Below, one piece after another: positions 39,909-44,552 of a DNA stretch of 44,552 nucleotides. Each line of letters begins with the position of its first letter. Position 1 is the first letter of the stretch. A program made the translations under genes and the position numbers. The notes under the pieces were generated by a model. It searched no databases, was not told the origin of the DNA, and saw nothing but the letters and a program-made list of their open reading frames with translations. Source of the stretch: Elusimicrobiota bacterium (GTDB taxonomy: Bacteria > Elusimicrobiota > Elusimicrobia > Elusimicrobiales > Elusimicrobiaceae); assembly GCA_023398295.1 (NCBI GenBank), contig JAEWSL010000046.1:1-44552 (forward strand), read 5' to 3'.

Positions 39909-41201
39909 CTAAGGTTTAAGCCTGTCCATAAGACGGGGGAAAGGAATAGTTTCCCTCAAATGCTTTGCGCCGCACATCCACGCCACCATTCTTTCAATGC
40001 CCATGCCAAATCCCGCATGAGGCACGCTTCCGTACCTGCGCAGGTCCAAATACCAGTCAAAAGCTTCCACGGGCAAATTTTGTTCTTTAATGCGCTCCAC
40101 AAGGGCGTCATAGTCTTCTTCTCTCTGGCTGCCGCCTATAATCTCGCCGTAGCCTTCGGGGCCTATGACGTCAACGGCAAGGGCAAGGCGCGGATCTTGG
40201 GGATCGCGTTTCATATAAAAGGCTTTTATCGCCGCCGGATAGCGGTGTATCATAACGGGGCGGTCAAAGTTTTCGGAAATTAAAGTTTCCTCGTCGCCGC
40301 CGATGTCGCCGCCCCAGGGGGTGGCGTTGCCTTTTTTATTTAAGATTTCAATAGCCTGCGTATAAGAAATGCGCGGGAATGGTTTTTTGATATTTTCAAG
40401 TTTAGTTATATCGCGCTCAAGCGTTTTGAGTTCGCTTTGACAATTTTTGAGAACTTTTTGCACGATATAACAAATGAAATCTTCGGCCAAATCCATATCG
40501 TCGTCAAGGTCATTGAAGGCGACCTCGGGTTCTACCATCCAAAACTCAGTAAGATGCCTGCGCGTCTTTGATTTTTCCGCGCGGAACGTCGGGCCAAAAC
40601 AGTAAACTTTGCCAAAAGCCATTGCTCCGGCCTCGGCGTATAGCTGCCCGCTTTGAGAGAGGAAAGCTTTTTGGTCAAAATAATCTGTTTCAAAAAGTGT
40701 GCTTGTTCCCTCGCAGGCGGCGGGGGTTAATATGGGGCTGTCCAGCAAAGTAAAGCCGTTGTTCTTGAAATATTCTCTGATGGAAAAAATTATTTCATCG
40801 CGGATTTTAAGCGTTGCCGTCTGTTTGCTTGAGCGCAGCCAGAGATGGCGGTTATCCATAAGAAAAGCGGTGCCGTGGTCTTTCGGAGATATCGGATAAT
40901 CTTTTGCGGCCTGTAAAATTTTGATATTGCTTACGCCTAGCTCAAAGCCGAGGGGGGAGCGTTTGTCTTCCCTCACCGTCCCCGTTATTTCAAGCGAAGA
41001 TTCCTGTGTAATGCCGTCGGCCAGTTTGAACATTTCCTCGCCGACGTCGCCTTTGAAAACGACGCATTGAATTATCCCCGTGCCGTCGCGCAGCTGAAGG
41101 AAAACCAACTTCCCGCTTGCGCGTTTGTTGTAAAGCCAGCCTTTTAAGGTTACGCTCTGCCCTGCGTATTTGCCGATTTCATTTATATAAATTTTTGCCA
41201 T
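39909..41201 (-). CDS. asnS: Asparaginyl-tRNA synthetase
   Basis: Charges tRNA-Asn with asparagine in the cytoplasm. 430 residues. N-terminal OB-fold anticodon domain (VTLKGWLYNKRASGKLVFLQLRDG), class II motif 2 (FGPTFRAEKSKTRRHLTEFWMVEPE) and motif 3 (GFGMGIERMVAWMCG). LTPAACEGTSTLFE is typical of AsnRS rather than AspRS. AAGAAGGA precedes the ATG. It follows tRNA-Ala on the same strand and is probably co-transcribed with the downstream TPR lipoprotein gene. Confidence 0.95.
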   Translation of the reverse strand: MAKIYINEIGKYAGQSVTLKGWLYNKRASGKLVFLQLRDGTGIIQCVVFKGDVGEEMFKLADGITQESSLEITGTVREDKRSPLGFELGVSNIKILQAAKDYPISPKDHGTAFLMDNRHLWLRSSKQTATLKIRDEIIFSIREYFKNNGFTLLDSPILTPAACEGTSTLFETDYFDQKAFLSQSGQLYAEAGAMAFGKVYCFGPTFRAEKSKTRRHLTEFWMVEPEVAFNDLDDDMDLAEDFICYIVQKVLKNCQSELKTLERDITKLENIKKPFPRISYTQAIEILNKKGNATPWGGDIGGDEETLISENFDRPVMIHRYPAAIKAFYMKRDPQDPRLALAVDVIGPEGYGEIIGGSQREEDYDALVERIKEQNLPVEAFDWYLDLRRYGSVPHAGFGMGIERMVAWMCGAKHLRETIPFPRLMDRLKP

Positions 41202-41273
41202 AAATCCTTCTTGGAGATTAGAAATTTGATATGCGTTTTTTCAAGCGCGCGGCCCGGCCGCTTTATAAAAAAA

Positions 41274-41346
41274 TGGACGTGATCGGGATTGAACCGACGA
41301 CCTCTTCGTTGCGAACGAAGCGCTCTCCCAGCTGAGCTACACGCCC
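41274..41346 (-). tRNA. tRNA-Ala (anticodon CGC)
   Basis: A complete 73-nt cloverleaf on the minus strand: acceptor GGGCGTG with CACGTCC, including the G3-U70 pair that identifies alanine tRNAs; anticodon stem CTTCG/CGAAG with loop TTCGCAA (CGC, reads GCG); T arm TTCAATC; discriminator A. CCA is not encoded; a run of seven T follows at once. Confidence 0.96.
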
Positions 41347-41354
41347 TTGCAGAT

Positions 41355-41384
41355 ATTATATCAATTTACTTTGTTCTCCATCAA
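41355..41384 (-). promoter_or_regulatory. Promoter of tRNA-Ala (and asnS)
   Basis: Minus strand: TTGATG (41379-41384), 18-nt spacer, TATAAT (41355-41360) with extended TGA before it, about 9 nt ahead of the mature tRNA. Confidence 0.75.
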
Positions 41385-41545
41385 TATTAACGAATTAACT
41401 ACAACGGCGATATAGTGTTAAGGGCAGATATGTCGGGCGCACAATTTTCCATATTTGGAGGAAATTTGTTTTGCGCGCCGCAGGCGCGAGGCCGTCCGTT
41501 AAACGCCCATTTGTAGTACCTTGTGTGATTTTTTGATTTTGGATG

Positions 41546-41635
41546 TATTTTTGATTTTTTTCAAGCGACGCGTACCAACGAAGAAGGGAGCGTAGCGACA
41601 ACTCGGTACGCAAGCAAAGAAAAAAATCAAAAATA
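41546..41635. repeat. Long imperfect inverted repeat (hairpin)
   Basis: Outer arms 41546-41562 and 41619-41635 are perfectly complementary over 17 bp. Inner arms 41570-41576 and 41605-41611 pair over 7 bp (GCGTACC/GGTACGC). The internal loop is 7 by 7 and the apical loop 28 nt. The outer arms are A/T runs with T-rich and A-rich ends. It could be the folded RNA of a small transcript or a dispersed repeat unit. Confidence 0.7.
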
Positions 41636-41708
41636 GCCCAAAAGCAGAAAATTGTTCACTTGATATATTTGCTTTTTTGCCAAATGTCGTTATGTCATTA
41701 GGGGGTGC

Positions 41709-41737
41709 TTGCTAAAGGGATAAATAAAGTCTATAAT
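41709..41737 (+). promoter_or_regulatory. Promoter of greA
   Basis: TTGCTA (41709-41714), 17-nt spacer, TATAAT (41732-41737). The leader of about 29 nt folds into GACTG/CAGTC (41745-41749 with 41756-41760), which ends directly against the GGAGG at 41761-41765 and may affect initiation. Confidence 0.75.
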
Positions 41738-41772
41738 AGTCTAAGACTGCCCTAACAGTCGGAGGCATTTTT

Positions 41773-42246
41773 GTGAGTGAAATATTCTATGTAAGCCGTA
41801 AAAATTATGAAAAGCTCCTGCAGGAACTGGAGGAGCTTAAAAAGACAAAAGCGCATCTTTCCGAAGAGATAGGCGAGGCTGCCCGTCAGGGCGACCTGAA
41901 AGAGAATGCGGAGTATATTGCCGCCAAAGAAAAGCAGGCCGAAACTCTCTCTAAAATAAACGAGCTGGAAATAAGATTGCGCAATATCCAAATTACTGAT
42001 AATTTAGATGTTAACAGGAGTGAGGCCAGAATAGGCGCTACTGTTACGATTGAAGATGTTTCCGACGGGGAAAAAACAGTTTATACTTTAGTGGGCTCTA
42101 TGGAAAGCAATCCGGATAAGGGCCTTTTATCAGTGAAGTCGCCTATAGCGCTGGCTATGTTGGGCAAGAAGGAAAATGATGTTTTTGAAGTTATCTTGCC
42201 GCGCGTGAAACGCAAATATAAGCTTGTAAAACTTGAATATAAATAG
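41773..42246 (+). CDS. greA: Transcription elongation factor GreA
   Basis: 157 residues. Promotes cleavage of backtracked RNA in RNA polymerase. N-terminal coiled coil (YEKLLQELEELKKTKAHLSEEIGEAARQGDLKENAEY, with the acidic tip DLKENAEY) and C-terminal FKBP-like domain (ESNPDKGLLSVKSPIALAMLGKKENDVFEV). The GTG start at 41773 is set by GGAGG seven nt before it. It forms an operon with the following TM-helix gene, 8 nt away. Confidence 0.95.
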   Translation: MSEIFYVSRKNYEKLLQELEELKKTKAHLSEEIGEAARQGDLKENAEYIAAKEKQAETLSKINELEIRLRNIQITDNLDVNRSEARIGATVTIEDVSDGEKTVYTLVGSMESNPDKGLLSVKSPIALAMLGKKENDVFEVILPRVKRKYKLVKLEYK

Positions 42247-42254
42247 GAGAAGAT

Positions 42255-42947
42255 ATGAGCGCAGAAATAGAAACGCTGGCCAATAAAACCATTGAGCCTT
42301 TTGTATTGCTCTTTAACAAATCGGTGGAGCTTATACCTGGCATAATAATAGCTTTGGTAATGCTGTTTGTCGGTTTGTTTTTATCCCGTTGGACAAGCAC
42401 AATAGTAAAGAAGCTCTTGAACGCGATAAAGCTTGACACTTGGACTTCCAAAATAGGGGTAAACGAGATTTTAACAAGAGTCGGTTTTGGCAAATCGCCT
42501 ACTTATGTTATTGCTTTTGTTCTTTCCTGGGCCGTGATGATTACTTTCATCATGATAGCCGCCGACGCTTTGCAGCTAAACACTATACACGTTATGCTTG
42601 CAAAACTTTTGGGCTTTATACCTAAACTTTTTGTGGCTATAATTATCTTATTTACCGGTCTTCTGTTCGGCAGGTTTGTTGAGCAGGTTGTCAAAAACTC
42701 TGCAAAAGCAAACAATATACGCGGCGGCGTATTATTCTCAAAGATAATAAATATATCGGTGGTAGTGTTCTCCAGCTTACTTGCTTTGCAGCAAATTAAC
42801 ATAGAACTTGCGCTGATAAACGAGCTTATTGTTATTGTTCTTGCCTCTTTCGGCTTGGCGTGCGCAATTGCTTTGGGGCTTGGCGCAAGGCCTATTGTGG
42901 AGGAATTTTTGAGAGATATTCTCAAAAAAGAAAAAGAAGGGCAATAG
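42255..42947 (+). CDS. Membrane protein with paired TM-helix (MscS-related) repeats
   Basis: 230 residues with about five hydrophobic helices. Two repeats match the conserved TM-helix family found N-terminal to some mechanosensitive channels: LIPGIIIALVMLFVGLFLSRW (about 26-46) and FIPKLFVAIIILFTGLLFGRFVEQVV (about 119-144), then FGLACAIALGLGARPIVEEFLRD near the end. The beta domain of true MscS is missing, so channel activity is uncertain. AGGAGA precedes the ATG and it is co-transcribed with greA. It ends at the terminator 42968-43000. Confidence 0.85.
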   Translation: MSAEIETLANKTIEPFVLLFNKSVELIPGIIIALVMLFVGLFLSRWTSTIVKKLLNAIKLDTWTSKIGVNEILTRVGFGKSPTYVIAFVLSWAVMITFIMIAADALQLNTIHVMLAKLLGFIPKLFVAIIILFTGLLFGRFVEQVVKNSAKANNIRGGVLFSKIINISVVVFSSLLALQQINIELALINELIVIVLASFGLACAIALGLGARPIVEEFLRDILKKEKEGQ

Positions 42948-42967
42948 ATTTATCCCTCCTTTCCAGG

Positions 42968-43002
42968 AAAATCCCCCGGGCATAAAGTTCGGGGGATTTT
43001 TA
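42968..43002. terminator. Terminator after the TM-helix gene
   Basis: Stem 42968-42978 with 42990-43000, 11 bp, then a T run on the plus strand; a shorter T run on the minus side may also serve the convergent thioredoxin-like gene. Confidence 0.88.
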
Positions 43003-43029
43003 TTTGCCGCGTTTTTAATTTCGTGCAGA

Positions 43030-43569
43030 CTAAAAAGAATCTTTGCGCAAAATGTAATCTATCTGGGAGGCTATCTGCGCCGTGTGATTGGGGCTGTATC
43101 CGCTCCAGCGGTATATCTGGCCGTCCGTATTATCAAATAAAACGGTATGAGGAAACCCGCGTACGCCCATCTTTGAGGTCAAATTTCTGCCGCCGTAAAT
43201 CAATTTTGCGTGTTGTATATTGGCCGCTCTTGCGAAATCGCGGGCTTGGGCGGGGCTGTCCTCGGAGAGGATTATAAGGACCTGCGCCCTCCCATCGTCA
43301 TATTTACTTGCGAGGGCTTCAATATATGGGGCCAGTCTTTTGCAATATCCGCAGTAAGTGGCCATAAAGGAAACTACCACGGGTTTTTGGGTACGCAGCG
43401 CGTCAAGGTCAAAGGTATCATATGTTTGAATGGGGGCTGCAGCCTTATAGCTCGGGAAAGAAGTTTCTTCTTCAGCGGCGGTTGTTTTCTCCTGCGGCGG
43501 GGGCGTCTGCGGCTGGCAGGCGCAGAAACAAAGAGAACACAGACATAAGCAAAGAGGGAGTTTTTTCAT
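43030..43569 (-). CDS. Exported thioredoxin-like protein, cysteine-rich signal peptide
   Basis: 179 residues from ATG 43569 (MKKLPLCLCLCSLCFCAC); an in-frame ATG at 43617 would put 16 extra residues before the signal. The hydrophobic segment has six cysteines, and Cys18 after Ala may be lipidated, though the -3 residue is Phe. A proline/glutamate linker leads to a thioredoxin/TlpA-type fold with PVVVSFMATYCGYCKRLAPYIEAL (active site CGYC) and the cis-proline GVRGFPHTVLF. It would be a membrane-tethered thiol oxidoreductase acting outside the cytoplasm. A -10 TATAAT ends 7 nt before the ATG and no Shine-Dalgarno is seen. Confidence 0.87.
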   Translation of the reverse strand: MKKLPLCLCLCSLCFCACQPQTPPPQEKTTAAEEETSFPSYKAAAPIQTYDTFDLDALRTQKPVVVSFMATYCGYCKRLAPYIEALASKYDDGRAQVLIILSEDSPAQARDFARAANIQHAKLIYGGRNLTSKMGVRGFPHTVLFDNTDGQIYRWSGYSPNHTAQIASQIDYILRKDSF

Positions 43570-43576
43570 ATATAAG

Positions 43577-43605
43577 ATTATAATTTTATTTGAAATGTTA
43601 TACAA
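43577..43605 (-). promoter_or_regulatory. Promoter of the thioredoxin-like gene, leaderless
   Basis: Minus strand: TTGTAT (43600-43605), 17-nt spacer, TATAAT (43577-43582), then seven nt and the ATG at 43569. Confidence 0.6.
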
Positions 43606-43621
43606 CACTTTTAGCAAAAAT

Positions 43622-43630
43622 TGATAAAAT
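43622..43630 (+). promoter_or_regulatory. Extended -10 promoter of the M23 peptidase gene
   Basis: TGATAAAAT. The predicted start near 43637 leaves a short leader holding GGCGGG before the GTG at 43651. Confidence 0.5.
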
Positions 43631-43650
43631 AGATATATTAGGCGGGTAAA

Positions 43651-44552
43651 GTGAAAAACAAAAGATTTTCTTTTAGACGTTTCCTTTTTGAGAGTATGGA
43701 AATTGTTTTTATGCCGCGTTCTTTCGGCGCGGTGCGGTTTTCTTTTCGTCCGCTTTTTGCGCTTATTTTGTTTTTATTGTGGCTTGCGGTTACGGTTTGG
43801 GCGGCGTGCCTTGCTTTTGAAAGGATAGATTACAGCGTCAGCAAAGCCGAGAATAAAGTTATGAAAGCCAAGCTTGCCATGATTGCAGAAGAACTTTCGC
43901 GCAACCGCAAATACATAAAACTTGCGCGCAAGACCGACCGCGAAATGCGCAGCATGCTGGGTATGTCCGACGGCAATTATATCAATTTGCCTTCGGGCCT
44001 TGCGCAGGGCAGGGAGGAGCGCGCAGTTAACTTTAAGGAAATGTTTTCGCGCAAAGCGCAGGATATTGACGAGAAAGAGTTAAATTCTTTCTTAGGCGGG
44101 AATACCGAAGACGCCCAAAAGACTCTTGCCGGCTTTCAGGAAATTGCCTGGTTTTACGCTAATCAGAAAAATGTTTCCGATGCGACGCCTTCAATTCCTC
44201 CCACGCAAAATGCTAGAATAACATCTGGGTTCGGCTACCGCCTTTCCCCGTTTGGGACGCATATCGCCTCCTATCACTACGGGCTTGATTTTGCGGGTAA
44301 GCCCAATTCCAAGATAATGGCCACAGCCGAAGGCGTTGTGCGTCAGACCGGCTGGGCGTCCACCTACGGGCAGGCTGTTTTGATAGATCACGGGTTCGGC
44401 TATTCCACGCTTTACGGCCACCTTGCCGATATACGCGTTAAGCGCGGCGATAAGGTAAAACGCGGGCAGATTATAGCCAATATGGGCACAACTGGCCGCT
44501 CCACCGGGGTGCATTTGCACTACGAAGTTTGGAAAGACGGCACGCCCGTTAA
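43651..44552 (+). CDS. Membrane-anchored M23 peptidoglycan peptidase (3' partial)
   Basis: The frame is open from GTG 43651 (after GGCGGG) to the window edge, about 300 codons. One membrane helix (about 34-56, LFALILFLLWLAVTVWAACLA), a coiled region (about 60-110, with MKAKLAMIAEELSRNRKYIKLARK) and a complete M23 catalytic domain: ITSGFGYRLSPFG, HYGLDFAG (zinc His and Asp), STLYGHLADIRVKRGDKVKRGQ and GVHLHYEVW with the full HxH. It should cleave peptidoglycan peptide cross-links in the periplasm. The coiled coil plus M23 layout resembles MepM/Csd/SpoIIQ-like enzymes. Its control region is shared with the divergent thioredoxin-like gene. Confidence 0.9.
   Translation, partial: MKNKRFSFRRFLFESMEIVFMPRSFGAVRFSFRPLFALILFLLWLAVTVWAACLAFERIDYSVSKAENKVMKAKLAMIAEELSRNRKYIKLARKTDREMRSMLGMSDGNYINLPSGLAQGREERAVNFKEMFSRKAQDIDEKELNSFLGGNTEDAQKTLAGFQEIAWFYANQKNVSDATPSIPPTQNARITSGFGYRLSPFGTHIASYHYGLDFAGKPNSKIMATAEGVVRQTGWASTYGQAVLIDHGFGYSTLYGHLADIRVKRGDKVKRGQIIANMGTTGRSTGVHLHYEVWKDGTPV

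Larger units (their letters stand above)
41347..41731. other. Intergenic region without a recognised gene
   Basis: Between divergent tRNA-Ala and greA. It contains the tRNA-Ala promoter on the left, the long inverted repeat at 41546-41635, TTTTTGATTTT repeats beside it, and the greA promoter on the right. A minus-strand frame at 41395-41613 has no ribosome binding site and is low-complexity at its start; I do not call it. Confidence 0.6.

Noticed and set aside
41395..41613. 72-codon minus-strand frame between tRNA-Ala and greA
   Set aside because: Runs through the inverted repeat, lacks a ribosome binding site, and shows no protein-like features.
41546..41635. CRISPR repeat or transposon terminal inverted repeats
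   Set aside because: Only one inverted pair, no repeated spacers, no transposase between or near the arms, and no target-site duplication seen.

Overview
The window reads as a chromosome segment of a fermentative, Gram-negative (diderm) bacterium. It encodes LolCD lipoprotein export, several lipobox lipoproteins, OmpA-like proteins, a secretin and a type IV pilus / type II secretion-like assembly machine. Gene content (a large pilin cluster with a PilM-PilN fusion, Ptb-Buk acyl-phosphate fermentation genes, many orphan secreted proteins) is most like Elusimicrobiota. That placement is my inference from memory of such genomes, not from a search. No insertion sequence, prophage or CRISPR array is visible; most of the window is ordinary chromosomal backbone.

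Layout. 1-3.5 kb: the 3' part of a cysteine-rich secreted protein with an OmpA-like C-terminal region, then rpsB-tsf with a structured leader. 3.5-7.1 kb (minus strand): an OmpA/Pal lipoprotein, a secreted esterase-fold protein without its nucleophile, a helical-repeat exported protein, and a short terminated transcription unit of unknown role. 7.2-9.2 kb: lolC-lolD. 9.2-13.6 kb (minus): SEC-C protein, NadR-like P-loop kinase and M23 peptidase in one operon, preceded by buk-ptb. 13.9-18.2 kb: a 1452-residue protein made only of about ten PAS domains and one cysteine-bearing GAF domain. 18.4-20.1 kb: an orphan cysteine-rich secreted protein and a SlyD-type FKBP. 20.1-25.1 kb: tRNA-Thr(CGT) and two tandem Wzy/WaaL-like membrane proteins with TPR tails. 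25.2-37.7 kb: one long pilus operon (periplasmic OmpA/TPR-like protein, PilMN fusion, PilO, PilP, secretin, PilB, PilC, six prepilin-like proteins) closed by a terminator. 37.8-39.2 kb: a membrane-anchored gluzincin protease. 39.3-41.4 kb (minus): tRNA-Ala(CGC), asnS and a TPR lipoprotein. 41.8-43 kb: greA and a TM-helix (MscS-related) membrane protein. 43-44.5 kb: a thioredoxin-like exported protein divergent from an M23 peptidase that runs off the window.

How they fit together. The central theme is envelope biogenesis. The two Wzy/WaaL-like proteins sit directly upstream of the pilus operon and could glycosylate pilins or build surface glycan. The six prepilins are cysteine-rich and share a C-terminal motif, which fits periplasmic disulfide chemistry. 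Ptb and Buk would make ATP from acyl-CoA.

Regulatory sequence is unusually readable. At least nine promoters carry an extended -10 of the form TGnTAnAAT. Four genes for exported or membrane proteins have a -10 hexamer ending only 6-7 nt before the ATG and no Shine-Dalgarno, implying leaderless mRNAs, while most other genes have clear GGAGG-type sites. All functional statements rest on motif recognition by eye; none was checked against a database.
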